Below, one piece after another: positions 1 through 12,307 of a stretch of 64,000 nt of DNA (positions within the stretch are counted from its first letter, which is position 1; each line of letters starts with the position of its first letter). The notes under the pieces are model-generated. The model was not told where the DNA came from. It was given only the letters and a program-made list of their open reading frames with translations, and searched no databases. The position numbers and the translations under genes were made by a program. The stretch is from Monocercomonoides exilis (Eukaryota > Preaxostyla > Oxymonadida > Polymastigidae): assembly GCA_001643675.2 (NCBI GenBank), contig LSRY02000006.1:1862501-1926500 (forward strand). Reading direction: 5' to 3'.

Positions 1-428
1 TATCAATCACTCCACCCAAAACTCAGGGGTGATACAATTGTAATTGTTACTATTGCGGGTAATCATAAATGGATTTTTTCTTGAATTATTGTGGTTTATA
101 TTATAATATTTGATATTATTTTTTTTTTAATTGAGATTTCAAACTTTTTGTTTGCTATTGTATTTTTGCATATAACTTAAATACTTTGCGTATTTTTTAG
201 TTCAATGTTTCGTTAATTTTTAGTTGAAATTAATGATCCTTTTGTTTCATTTATGATTCATTGTTTTTATTTTCAAGAGTAATAACAATCATACGTATAG
301 ATTTTCTTTTGCTTTCTTTGTTGAAAATATATATATATATATTAAATATTAGTTTATCTTTTGTTAGCGTTCATATAGAAAGAGTGATTGCAATATCTAA
401 AATATTATGCTTTGATCTAAAAAAGAAA
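1..428. other. AT-rich intergenic leader
   Basis: This stretch is strongly AT-rich and has no coding pattern that I can support. It includes an alternating AT run near 330-345. It lies upstream of the karyopherin start and presumably holds its promoter, but I recognise no specific element. Confidence 0.6.
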
Positions 429-3400
429 ATGGATGTGTCTGCTCTGTCACAGTTGTTAACTCGGAGCCTTAATCCTATTAATCAAGAACAAATAATGCAG
501 GATATGAAATCCTTTGAGTCTTATGCTGAAAAACCTGGATTTTTATCAGGACTTGAGGTTTTTATATAAATGATAATTATTGTGCTTGAACTCGATATAT
601 AAATTTATCAGATGATTTCTAGGCCTTCATCTGTATCTATTCCAGACAATGTTCGTCAATTAGCACTGATTACACTGAAAAACAATATTACAGATTTTTG
701 GACAAATTCTGTCCCTCCAAGGTTTCCTCATGTTTTTTATTTATTTTTTATTTGTCATTGATCATATTAGGGTTTTTTCAAAAGAAGAAAAGGAGCAAGT
801 GAAAGCAAATCTTCTTGCTTCTGTTCCCACTGAACGAAATAATAAAGTTTGATTTTTTTCACAATTTAAAAATTGACAAATGTTAATAGATTGCAACAAT
901 GAGAGCGGTTGCAATTTCTGCTATTGCAGTGAAAGAGCTGCCTTTAGGGCAATGGTTTGATGAGCAGATTTTCATTTCACAAATAATTATTATCGAATGA
1001 ACTATTTTCTATTTTTTTTTAATTATTCCCAGGCCTAATTTGCTTCCATCATTATTACCACAACCTTTTAATCAAAGCGAAAATAGTGAGACTTTGTCCA
1101 ATTTTTTAATTCGCTGCGAGCGTACTCTTTTCGTTTTTCTGACTTTAATAAGGGAACTTTTAAGGCATAAACAAGCAAAATTGCACGTTTCTCCTGAACA
1201 AGCCTCGGGCACACTGATCGATAGAAAAGCATTAGCATTACAGATGGCAGTGTTTGGAAAGGAAAGGGTCTCAGAATTATGGAAAATGTCTTCTGAGCGC
1301 TGGACAAATCACTTAAGAGCATTTGTTGGTATTAAACCAGATTCAACGAATTCCTTAACTCAGCAGCCATCGCAATCATTGCCTGCCTTCTGCACTTTAG
1401 AAGAATACGAGTTAAACTCGCGTTTGTGTCTCGTCTGTACAAAGCTTCTTTCTCTTTTTTCGCAACTTCCTCTCACTCCAAGCGCTGCACTTTCAAATGA
1501 AGCAAATCCGAATCATGCAGGCTTTGAAGAACTGAGAAAGTTTCTGCACAACTTTTTTGTGTTTTCTGCTTTGCAATTTTCTGTGACGTTGTGCCAGCTG
1601 CTTAATGAACTGTATACACCTTTCATGCAGCAATATCTGGGCAAACTTAGTACTATTTCATCATCTTCTTCAACCCAATCGATTTCTCCTTATTCTAATT
1701 TCACTTCATCCACTTCATCATTCGATCACAATTCAATTTGTGGACAGTTTCTGTTCGAGACGCAATCACCTTTGGCGCTTTTCCATTCTCTTCTTGTTGT
1801 GCATCCGGCACTGAAATACCTGAAGTCAGTCATTGGCCTCATCTACTTCATCGCAGAGAACGATCCGCTATCAACACTGCCATTTCTCTCTTCTGCACTT
1901 CACTTCGCCATTTCAGCTGTCATTCTGCATTGCTCAGATTTTTCTGAAAGTTCACTTTCTTTCTTCACTTCAATTGTGCAGCAGCAGACTTCCTGTTCGA
2001 TGCAATCATCATCGCTGTCTCCGTTCAGCTCTTCTTTCGCTCTTCCACTTCGCCTCACTTGGCAGCTTGTTCATTTCATCGCCAAGATCGTCGATGCATT
2101 CGACCGCAATTCAAATGCACAGCCTGGTTCACCTGAGGCCACTTCCTGGCAGATTCTGAATGGCGTTCTCACTTCTCCTTTCTCATCGGCCATACCAACC
2201 GCATCTCTTCAAAGCTTACTTAAAATATCTTCACCAGCATCAGCTACGCTTTCTGCTTCCTCGTCGACTGTGCCTCAACCTGCGTCTCCGCAAACAGCTT
2301 TTGTGCTGCTGCGGTGGATTGTTTTGGAAGGAATGCTTATTTCAAAGGATTCACTGCGCCAATCGCTCATTTCTCCTCTTTCATTTCACAAGGATGACAT
2401 CGATGGTGATATTAGCGATTGGATAGCTCCATCTTCTTCGTCTGTGGGTTCAACTTCTCCATTGAATAGTTTGTCTTCTTCAGCTTCTGCTTCTGCTTCT
2501 TCAGGAGCAACACAGCTGTCTCAAGCAAATATTTTCACATTTAGATCATTAGAAAACTCGTTTTCTGCTCTGAATGCAAATACACTGAGAAGTGAATGTG
2601 AAAATCTGTTGTTCTCGTTGATTATGCTGAAGAGGGAGGAGCTGTGTGATGGAGATTTACTGGCTTTGATTACTTCTTCCAATGAAGAGATAAAGACTCT
2701 TTTCAGCTGGGTGAGACAGATCTCTTCGATTACTTCGACTCCGACAAATACAGCAAGCGGAGATTCACTTCCAGTTCCAACGCCTCCATTTCCCACGCAG
2801 CCATTGAGAGTGTTCATTGCATCTTTGACTTCCTTGATTGTCCGGAGAGAGGTTATCCACTTGGCAATCGGGAAATGTGCATTTGACGTGAGTGATGTGC
2901 TTGATGTGCCGACTTTTGTTGCTCAATTTCTGCGTCTGGAATTGGCCATTCAACCGGCAATGCTGACGACTCTGGTTCAATGGTTCCATTCATTCACACA
3001 GAGAATGGCTGCATCTTCATCTGCTTCTGCACAAGCTCTTGCTGCATCATCGATTCTTCCTCCGCCAGAAGAGCTTACTTTGTTGTCTCGTGTGCTTCTC
3101 ACCTTCCTTCGCCACCGTGTTAGCATCGTTTGTGCCCAACTTGCACAGATTATGGCAGATGCAGAGTTACTGAAAACAACTTTTTCCACTATTATTTTCC
3201 CTCTTTTGGATGATAGAGAGCCACTTGTTCTGCTTGGAGCATTGACTGCTACAACATATTTCTTCAATGAGGAGACATTTGCACACGATCCTGCTGTTGC
3301 GCCGCTGCTGCTTCCAACAATGACCAAAGCAGCGAATATGCTATTTGCTTTGGACTCAACTGCAAATTCAGAAGGAAGTACACGAGCTTTGGGAATGAAT

Positions 3401-5290
3401 ACAATGGAAGTTTCTTCGTCATCTTCATCTTCCCAGTCGATGGCTTCGGTGTCAAGTGTGACTGTAAAGATTGTTGAAGATGGCTGCACAAGCACACAAC
3501 AATTGCAGAGCATCAGCTCTCCTGCACTTTCATCACAAGCAAATGGATGTGCTGCTGATGGTGATGCATCTTTGCACATTCTTTCATTCATGACAAGTCG
3601 CGTGGCAGATGTGATTCAAACAATATTAAGCTGCTGTGGAGTTAAAGACGAGCATACGCTCACACAAAGTGAAGGCCGAATCCTCGATTCGATTGCTGGA
3701 CCGCTTGTGGAAATCATCCAGTCTAGCTGGAAAAGGCACAGTGTCCGTTTGGCATCGGCAGAGACTAATACAGAGATCACAGCATCAGTAGGCGTCTTGT
3801 GCTCACTTTTACAAATACTAACTATGTTTGTGAAAGTTGATGGACTAGTTCGAGAGCAATTTGAAGCATTCTTTTTCTCTATTCTGTCTCATTCGTTATC
3901 GCTGTGTGCATCTCATACAGATATGGTTACTGAGACTGTGCAGCTGTGGAAAGAATGCGTTACACATTGGAGCAATAACAGTGATGCACCAGAAGCTCAC
4001 AAAGACTTTTCAGCTGCTTCTTCTGCATCTGCAAATCCTGCCTCTTTACTGCCACAATCGGCTCTGACATCTCCTGCTCAGCAGCTGCTCACGATGTATC
4101 ATACTCGGTGGGATCCTGCATTACTGCGGTTAATTCCATCTCTTTCTCTTCAAGACGTGCACTCAGTTCCGCTTCTAGCAACCATTCTTCGATGTTCTTT
4201 GCTCCTGGACTCTCCATCTTCTCTTGCAGTCACTCTCTGTTTTGCCAATTGTGCGCTCATCCCATCGCTTGTATCAATGGAATGTGAATGGGCAAAGCTT
4301 ATGAGATGCGAACTGCCTCCACAGACAACCCCTGTCTCACCAATTGTGCTAACCCCAAATTATGCACAGGCTCCGACACTTGCTGGCGGAGTGCCTATGG
4401 ATTATTCAGTGTCTCTTCAGACAATATACGCTTTTCCCGCAAATATGATTGCAATTTTTGGTTTGTAGTTTTTCGAGATACTTTTTTCTTTATAAAAGAC
4501 TATTATTTTTTACATATTCAAATGTTTTCGAATGTTTATAGATTTGCTTTCATTATGGCTTCAAATGCAGCCAAATGCTCTTCAACTAGTTTTGGGAACC
4601 TTCAATGCGCTTCTTGTGGATTGCCTGACGCAGTGGGGGTGGGTAGGTGCTTGTCCATCCTCTGGGCCCGGAGCTTTGTCGCAACTATCGGCAACACATG
4701 CTGCAATGATGGTGTTCTTAATGAGGTGCTATGTGCATCACCAAGCAATATTCTCTTCTAATTTCAGTTCACATCGCTCTCGCCCTGTTTGCTGCTTAAG
4801 AAATCCATCGCTTTCTGCAGGCGCGCTGGAATTGTTTGTGAGAGCAATTATGAATTGCATTCCTCTTCTTGACGATTCTCATCTGAGACTTGCTTGCTAT
4901 TTGCTCTTCTCTTTTATAAAAGACCCTGAAGTCAGCTCAAATAGCACTCTTTGCGTGCTTCTCGTACAAAAAGCTGTTGGCCTTCTTCGTAAAATTTCGT
5001 CTTTGTCGACTCCCTTTGATCTTTCATCTGCTTCTGTTATTTCAACTGGATATGGGCATTCTTCGATAACTGCTTCTGATGACGAGGATCTGACTCGGCA
5101 AGACTCTTTCATTTCATCTCCGATGTCAAAGAAGTTGATTGAAGTTATGTCTCGTGATCCATCTCTTTCGACAGACTTACGCAATTACGGTTCTGATGCA
5201 TTGCGATCTGCTAGCTCTAATCCCTCAAGCTGCCTCTCTTCCATTGTTGAACAAATTAAAGTTGAGCTATCATATTTGGGAATGATGTAA
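429..5290 (+). CDS. Karyopherin (importin/exportin)-like HEAT-repeat protein, 6 exons
   Basis: Predicted nuclear transport receptor of the importin-beta superfamily, 1518 aa. Exons are 429-557, 612-721, 771-846, 890-954, 1033-4460 and 4542-5290. The five introns (43-81 bp) have GT/AG borders, mostly GTTTG donors, and all junctions keep frame. Splicing joins an N-terminal helix ending PGFLSGLE to DNVRQLALITLKNNI and then to LGQWPNLLPSLLPQ. This is the usual importin-beta N-terminal pattern: non-productive binding helices, a (V)RQLA..LKN motif, and W(P)NLLP. The rest is helical, Ser-rich and repetitive, as expected for diverged HEAT repeats, with long polar insertions around residues 450-500. 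At 1518 aa it exceeds the usual 900-1200. The ATG at 429 is preferred because it starts directly with the family-like helix. I cannot name the orthologue (exportin or importin subtype). Stop is TAA. Confidence 0.72.
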
Positions 5291-5971
5291 ATCTCGTAAT
5301 TCAAGCTTGAATACTAATCGTTTCATTTTCTCATCTTTCAACATTGAAGTTATTTTGATTTGTTCAAAATTCAGCAAAAGCAATTTTAATAAAATGGCTG
5401 CTGTTCTTTAAAAGTATTTGACATTTATTCGGTTTATGCTGCTCCAAATTAAACTGCGCAACATTTCCATCTTTGATTTTATTTAGTTTCAAATGTGGAG
5501 AATATTTATTTTTTCTTTTAAGTTTTAATAATTATTTAATAAGGAACAATTATGAATATAAACATTACAAAATCTTTTTTTTCCTTACAAAGCTAAAATT
5601 AAAATCATTCGATTTGAATCAATGAATAAAAGGAAAGCAATTGACTATCAAAAAGTTAACATGAAAGCAATCTTTTTTCGATGCTCCATTGTTTTGATCT
5701 TTTTGAAACTTTCGATAACGCCATAAGTATTAATGATTCTTTTCTCTCTCACATGACATCCAATGCACTTTATCCTTTTGGTTGTATGTAACTTGAGAAA
5801 GTGATAACTATCTGACAATGAATATTTATAATTTTTGGAGAAAAGCATGGGGGTGAAAATATAAAATATGAAAACCAAATTATATAGTTTTTGGGGGGAA
5901 AAATCGATTAAATTTGCTGCTGAAAAAGAAATTCATGAAAACGAAATAATTTTAGAAATATTATAAATGAT
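5291..5971. other. AT-rich intergenic region
   Basis: No coding sequence is supported here. The short minus-strand open frame at 5648-5878 is low-complexity and AT-driven. The stretch holds the 3' flank of the karyopherin gene and runs into a transposon-end repeat. Confidence 0.55.
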
Positions 5972-6036
5972 TAATTGTTGAGATAATTTCACTGTCCACA
6001 GTTATTGAAAGTGTCCACCATAATAAGCACTAACTA
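5972..6036. repeat. Solo transposon end related to the 62.2/62.6 kb inverted repeat
   Basis: The core GTCCACAGTTATTGAAAGT followed by (G/C)TCCACCAT is shared with the repeat end at about 62,541-62,568. Weaker similarity covers GAGATAAT on one side and CACTAACTA on the other. The orientation makes this the right-hand end of an element lying to its left. I see no matching left-hand end in 5.2-5.97 kb, so the copy seems solo or truncated. It abuts the transposase relic on the right. Confidence 0.65.
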
Positions 6037-6099
6037 CATATTCCATAAAAAGGTATTCCAAGCTCAAAGCCCCTATGACGAGAAATGTGGACATCCAAC

Positions 6100-6735
6100 G
6101 TCTTTCAGCATCCAATCAGCAAGCTCTTCTTTTCTTCAACGAGTTTCTGCAAATTCTACACAATTCCCATCATTATTCACTTTTTCTATTTTTCACACAA
6201 ATGAATTTTCTCTCCGCCGATCTGATTCCTTCAAAGCACTGGTGATTACACCTTCAGGAGTTCCAGCAAATTTTCATGCTGCGCCTTCAAAAATGCCTGA
6301 CTCCACTTTGGTTGTCGCAGCTGCTGCAGATGCTCAGTCTCTCAAAAGCGTTTTATTATTATCATACCACAAATCACCTTAGGAAAGAGAGTTCTATTAA
6401 AAACACAGATAGATAATTAGGACAGCAACGAAGGATGAATCACACAAATCATTTTTGAAAGATTTGGTGAAGAGGTTTTGCTGAATGGAATCATCGAAAG
6501 AAGGGATATTTTAATGAAGAACCACGAAAGATATCTTCTTTTTTGGGATTCTCATTCTTCTCGGGCTCAGCCAGATGCCTGGCAGAAATTAGTAGATAAC
6601 AACATTGACGTCGTCACTTTTAATCCTCACAGTTCACACATCACATAACCTCTTGATCGTGGTGTGTTTGTAGTCTTTAAAAAATTGCATCAACTCTCTG
6701 TTCTCGTTGTATCCGGATTCTTCCATTTCTCTCAA
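6100..6735 (+). pseudogene. Decayed pogo/Tigger-like (DDE_1) transposase fragment
   Basis: Remnant of a DDE_1-superfamily transposase of the Tc1/mariner-pogo group. In order: a segment with VITPSGVPANF and DAQSLKSVLLL (the G(D/A).LP.LLI-type strand), then LLFWDSHSSRAQPDAW (second catalytic Asp as WDSH), then FNPHSSHIT and PLDRGVFVVF. The last pair matches the DDE_1 hallmark PPHxxHxxQPLD. A TAA near 6646-6648 stands exactly where the conserved Gln (CAA) is expected. A frame change near 6365 is needed to continue from SVLLL into PQITLGKRVLLKTQ. The first catalytic Asp may also be lost (TNEFSL in place of a DE-type motif). It is non-functional as read. Confidence 0.75.
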
Positions 6736-7313
6736 AAGTGAGGCCATTTCCTATGTTCTTCCACAATCCCTTCAGACAGCATTGCTTCCAGCAACTGTTG
6801 TTTCTTTGTTTAAAATAAACGGCCTGCTTTCAAATGAATGTCATTCAATTATCTGGGTGATTTTTTTTGATATCATAAAAAAAGATCAAAAATCGAAAAA
6901 ATATAATCTATAGTGGTATTAATTGATCAATAAGTTAAATTGATGTTTCATAAGTATTTAGCTTTTATTTCTGTCATATATATTTGTTTTATTTATTTAT
7001 ATAAAAAATCATACCTTTTTGAAATTTCAGTGCAAAAAGATTTTTTTGATCAAGTTCAATAAAAATTAGCCAAAAATAAATAAATAAAACTTCAAAAGAA
7101 AAAATTGCAAATTCATAATTGGCAAAATACACATTGCAAAGAGAAAGTTTATAAGAAGAACAGAAAAAATGATAGGAAAACAAAATTATTGAAACTAATT
7201 GAACAATAATAGTCATTTTTCTATTTTTTTCCTTTCCTTTATAAGGCCACAAATTTCCATTCATTTTATTCGTTTCATCGAATTCATCAAGCGTTAAACG
7301 AAATAGTGGAACA
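6736..7313. other. AT-rich stretch without a supported gene
   Basis: Beyond the transposase relic the sequence is AT-rich. Short open frames on both strands lack any coding character. It may contain further unrecognisable transposon debris. Confidence 0.45.
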
Positions 7314-7631
7314 TTGGATAAAGTCAAGTTCAATATCTGGATCATCTTCATCGCTTTGAATAAAATCGTTTCTAACAGAGGAACTGATGCTGATGCCTGT
7401 GGCAGGCCCCAACAGACCCCATGCGCCACCATCGAGTATGCCCTCAACGGCTTCATTTCCCTCCTCCAAGATGCCTCTCTCACCCTCCTCACCTCAATAT
7501 TTGTTCCCATCCAAACACTAACTTTCGAAGTGGTTGACACAAAAATCACTTTGGCAATGATGAATTTTTTCAGGTTCTCATATAAATTCTTTCATTTTCC
7601 ATATCATAGAAAAATTCATAAGCTATCATAG
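7314..7631 (+). pseudogene. Fragment of a beta-helix (GxDxxxCG..PC) surface-protein gene
   Basis: The open frame carries GTDADACGRPQQTPCATIEY. This fits the G.D...CG....PC.T...A motif that introduces right-handed parallel beta-helix repeats in large surface proteins of oxymonads and trichomonads. The 105-codon frame stops soon afterwards, and no intact start or continuation is visible. The GC content of 7350-7500 is higher than its surroundings, consistent with an isolated coding remnant. Assignment rests on one motif. Confidence 0.5.
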
Positions 7632-8401
7632 CTTTTTCAATTGGAGTATATATCATCATTATTTTTTACAGAAATCCATACCATCAACAAGACAAAAATA
7701 TTTCTTCGTCATTACCTCATCTAATTTTTCTTCTCCATCAACTACAAATTAAGCTCATGAAAAAAGATTCATTGCTGTCGTATCTTTCAAAAAGAATATA
7801 TTCATATATATCAAGCAATTTTCTTCAGTTTCATTTTCTTCACCTTTCCGACTTCAACTTGCTTGCATCCGATTAGTACCAGAATCCCATATAATTTCTC
7901 TTCAAATAAGCCTTTTCATCAAAATTGCTCTCCCTTATCGTTTCATTTCTAACTATTTGTTGTGATTTCTTAGCTGCGAAATCTGTTGGAGGCTATTTTT
8001 GGAATCCATCCATTCCAAATAAAAATCGCTTCAATAATTTTTCTTTTCACTTCAGATGCTTCAGCCTCGAAATGAAAAAATCAGAATCGATTTTCTTGCT
8101 GATTGTATGCCTTCTGATCGGCTTTTCTATTCAAAAAATAGAATCGTTTCCGTTGACATATAATATCAGCTGATATTCATTCTTTGAATAATATTTTCTG
8201 TGTATCTTTCTAAATAGCAACGATAGATGATGTCCAGTGCTGAATTCGATTATAGTTGAATGAAAAAGAAGTAGACGAAGAAAGAGCAGTCAGTGAAAGT
8301 GGAGAAAGTAAGCCAGAAGCAGCAGGATTGGAAGTAGATGGATGAACAGCTTGAGATAAAAGGAAGGGAGATGAAGAGATTCTGAGCAAAGGAGAAGATT
8401 G
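7632..8401. other. AT-rich spacer without a supported gene
   Basis: Only short interrupted frames appear here. Some plus-strand stretches (about 7660-7760) have mixed codon composition and may be degraded coding sequence of the beta-helix fragment. I cannot support a gene. Confidence 0.4.
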
Positions 8402-11400
8402 CTATTGGATGTTCATAAACAATGACGAATTGACAAGTGATGAAGTACAATGAGAAAGAGGATGAAGAGAAAGATTTGTATTTGCAGCAAAATCAGCAGC
8501 TGAATCGAAAGGCGCAACCAAATTGAGGGCAGGGTATTTCTGCATCAGATCCATTGCCATTGAATTGTGCGATGTGAAGAAAGAAGCCAACTTTGTAAAC
8601 GACAGCTACGAAAAGACTTTTGACAGCGCATCTCTTCTCCCAGGCACGCTGTTCTGACTGAATATTCTTATCCCATTCTCCTTCTCAAACAGCAGAGGCG
8701 ATCCTTACACTGCTTCTTTCTATCCCTTTCTGTGCGTTTCTTCTGTTTCCTCTTCGCAGTTCTGTACAGCTTTGCTTTAGCCCGCTCTTCAGCGCACTCA
8801 TCAGATTCAACCGAGCCCTCGTTTGCCTCTCTTCGACTGCTGCATACGCAGACACTTCCTGTAACTTCCACACAAATTGCCCGTTTTCCTCGCTTTTGAT
8901 GCAAACATAACGGAGGGGCACATCCAATTCATCGCTCAAATCTTCCAGGTCAGAATTAGCAAGGTCATTCAGCATGCAGTCCAATTTCCGCTCCCTTGTC
9001 AAAATTGGCGTTTGGCTTTCTTTCGCCTCTTGTTGCGCATCGCTTGCCATTTTGATCTCTTTCTGGTTTGTTAGTGTGCCTATCTCAATGTGTGGTTGCA
9101 GTATTCCTTGGATGCTGCTAAACAGATTCTTATCTTTTTCCTCTATCTTCTTCGCCATTTTCTCCATTTTTCTGCGCTCTCGCTCTTCTTTCTTCTTTCG
9201 CCTCCTCTCTTTCTCTTCTTTCTCCTTCTTCTTCTTCTGTATTTCCTGCAGCTTCATCAGCCGAAGCAGTTTTTCTCTCTGATCATCTGATTCCAATGAA
9301 TTGAACGTGATTTTCGCCTCTTCATCGTCCACTTTCCCTTTCTCATTCTGAAACTCATCTGGAATCGCTCTTGTCACTTCTTTGTTCAAATCCTTCATCC
9401 CCATTCTCACCCAACGTCATCCCACCACCACCACCTGCTCCTCCTATTCCAATTCCTCCTCTCCAACAGCAGGTGATGGTAGCGTTGTTGGCGCACTAAC
9501 AGCCCATCTTCCCATCTCCATCTCTTGGCTGTCCACAATCAACGCTCTCCCTCCGACTTCTCTTCAATCGCCGTCCATTCGCTTCCCTCGAGCATAGTGT
9601 GTCGTTCCAAAGGCGCCTCGTCCTGAAGAATATTGTTTAGGCTGCGGAGAAAGTGATAACGTTGGAGAGTTAATTGTTGTTATGTTCTGTTGCAGCTGTT
9701 TTTGTTGTGATTGCGATGAAAGAGGCTCTGGTTTTTGCTCTTCGGAATGTGTTTCTTCTTTTTTGTTTGTAAAAGACTCTTTTATGTTTGTTTTCTTTTC
9801 TGCTTCCGTTTTATTTTCTTTGCTTTTGAAGCAGCTTCTTTGGGGTTGTTCATTGAATCCTCCAAAATCACTTCTTCGTTTTCATCGTTATTCGGATCAT
9901 CATCATCATCTTCTTCTTCTTCTTCCCTGTTTCCGTTTCCATTTCCAGAATTTGTTGTTTCTTTTTCTTCCTTCTCACCTTCTTTATCATCTCCTTCACT
10001 TTTTGTAGCATTTTCATTAATTTCTGGTCTTTTTATCGACTCGTCAATCGGCGCTGGAGAAAGCAACAGGTTTGGTCTGACCATCAAAAGCACTTTGCTC
10101 ACAACAGAATCACGTTGAAGCTCAAGCACTTGGAAATACCGCTGAATCAAACACTGTTTTTCTCTCTGTTTGTGTCCATCTTTCTTCGCTCTTCTTTATC
10201 GCTGACTGTGGAGCTGTCGCAAAGGCATTCACTTTCTTCCTTTTTCTTCGATTCCTTCAAAGAATTTCTTCTCATCAATGATAAACTTTCGTTTTCTTCT
10301 GCTTTTGCTTTATCTTCTTTTTCATTTTCATCATCATTGTTATCTCCTTCATCAACAGGCTTTAATGCCTTTATCAACTTAATTTGTTCTCTTGTTCTTT
10401 TTTCCTCTCTTTTCTTGTTCCTTGCTTCTCTCTCTCTTTCCTTCGCTCTCTCTTTCTCTCTTCCTCTTCTCCAGATTCTCTGCATACCGCTCCACCATCC
10501 GAAACTCTGCAAACAGCGGAAGCGCCTCAAACACATCTGGTGGGAGAACAAAATATTATCTTTTCCTTCTTCTTCCGAACTGTTGCTGCATCCTCCTCAT
10601 CTGCTGCTCTTCTCCTGTCAGAAATCTGTTTCTAGAAAAGCGCAGCAACGAAGAAGAAGAAGAAGAAAAGAAAAAGAAGAAGAAGAAGAAGAAGAAGAAC
10701 GTGAAGCACCAGAAGCACCAGCCACTTGTGCACAGCGGTTGAGACAGCGTCGGAGGAGGAGAGGATGCATTGCTCTTTTGCGGCGAGCCATTTCAATCTT
10801 AGAGCGATTAGGTGGCTCGATGTGAAGAGAGAGGTCAGTTACAGCTGGAGAAGATGGAGAAGATGAAGAAGATGAAGAGGAAGATGAAGGAGAGAAAGAT
10901 GGAGATAGCTGACAAAGAGAAAGAAAAGATTCATTTTGCGTTGAAGAAGGAGATGTTCCTGTTCCTGTGCCAACGCCAGCAATTGAATAAGTAAAAAAGG
11001 TTTATGTTGAATTTTGATTGCTTTTTCTCTGTCTTTGTCTTCGAGGCACATAAGATGGATTCAGATCGCATCTGACTGAAAAACGGACAATTCTCTGCTC
11101 GGAATGAGGCTGTTTGCAAGCGAACCGAATCTTCTTCGCAGAATGCCATCTCCGTTGTTCAGCACTTGCTCAAAGAGGAAATCGTCAACGAGAAAAGTTG
11201 CACAGTCAGGAAAACCAAATGTGTTGATCGTGTTGGAAGATGAGTAGTTTTCGAGTGTCAATGGATTGACTCCACGTTCATCGACTGCCTCGTCTGTGTC
11301 AAGAAGCTCCACCCAATCGCCTAATAGTTTTAAATCAGGAAATTTCTCTCTTTTCTCTTTCTCTTTCTCTCTCTCTTTCAGTTTCTCCTTCCACTTCTCC

Positions 11401-12250
11401 TTCTCTCTCTCCCTCATTGCTGTTATTCGTGTTATTCCTCTCACTCCATTTCCTCTTTTTCCTTTTCCATCTTTCAAATTATTCCCATTCTCATTCATTC
11501 CAGTAAAAATAGCCAGCATCCTCTGCTCTTTGTTCAATATCTGCTTGTTTTTCTGCCCCCATCTCAGTCTGTTCTGTCTCAATTGAAGTTTTCTTGTGTG
11601 AATGTTTGAAAATTCGTTGTCTTCATCAAAAAGAGGCGGCGGCGGAGGAGGAAAATCACGTGAAGTTGAATGAGAAAGAAGCTATTGAGTGAGAAAAGAA
11701 TGAGGGAGAGAAGGGATGTGTGTGAGAGAAGAGAGAGAAGGGAAAGAAGGAGAAAGGGAAGAAAGGGAAGACGATAAAGAAGAAGTGGAGATGGAAGGAG
11801 TTGATAGAGAAAGAATAACAGAAGAGAAAGAAGAAGGTTTGAGGGATGTTTTGAAGCTAAGTTGTGGTTGTTGATTAAGATGCTGATGTTGATGATGACG
11901 AGAATGAGAAATGAATAAGAACATGAATAAGAAAAATTAAAAGAAGAAGGAGTGCACGATGTGTTAAATGAGTAAATGCCCGTTGGATGCAGATGATGAA
12001 TAGAGGCAGAAGAAGGCGAGAAGAGTTGAGTGGCGAAATGGTAATGGAAAGAAGAGGAAAGAGGAGAAAGAGGAGAATATTGAAGAGCCAATGAAGAAGG
12101 AACAAGGGAAGATCTGTTGGTTGAGAGAAGGCGGTGAATGAAAGGTGAATTGAATGAAAGAGAAGGATTAGGAGGATGAAAAGGATGAGGTGGAGAAAGA
12201 GAAAAAAAAGAAAAAGAAATCGTATGATTTGATGTTGATATATTTGATTA
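8402..12250 (-). pseudogene. Decayed Ser-rich, coiled-coil gene, unidentified
   Basis: Protein-like sequence runs on the minus strand but changes frame repeatedly. From 5' to 3' it has Ser/Pro-rich segments (12,200-11,690), a PPPPPPLFDEDNEF stretch, a charged coiled coil and LLGDWVELLDTDEAVDER (about 11,300), then Ser runs with HIEPPNRSKIEMARRKRAMH (about 10,780). After these come LPPDVFEALPLFAEFRMV (about 10,530), acidic low complexity, and an intact 241-codon frame (8685-9410) with a Lys/Glu-rich coiled coil. Interruptions include TAG at 11681-11683, TGA at 11061-11063, TAA at 10556-10558, and frame changes near 11,925, 10,470 and 9,400. I do not recognise the family. Unannotated introns could explain some breaks, but most lie in low-complexity DNA without splice-site context. 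The right end abuts the inverted arm of the transposon-like unit. Confidence 0.5.
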
Positions 12251-12307
12251 AGAAGAAGAAGATGATGATGAATGAATGTCTTGAAATGATTAATTGTTGG
12301 AAATAAA

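Noticed and set aside
6646-11683. Alternative genetic code with TAA/TAG as glutamine, suggested by a TAA at a conserved Gln in the pogo relic and a TAG inside a Ser-rich frame.
   Set aside because: Beta-tubulin, the karyopherin, the USP gene and the channel end naturally at TAA, and about 9,000 codons of long ORFs use only CAA/CAG for Gln. The suspect regions also contain frameshifts, so decay explains them.
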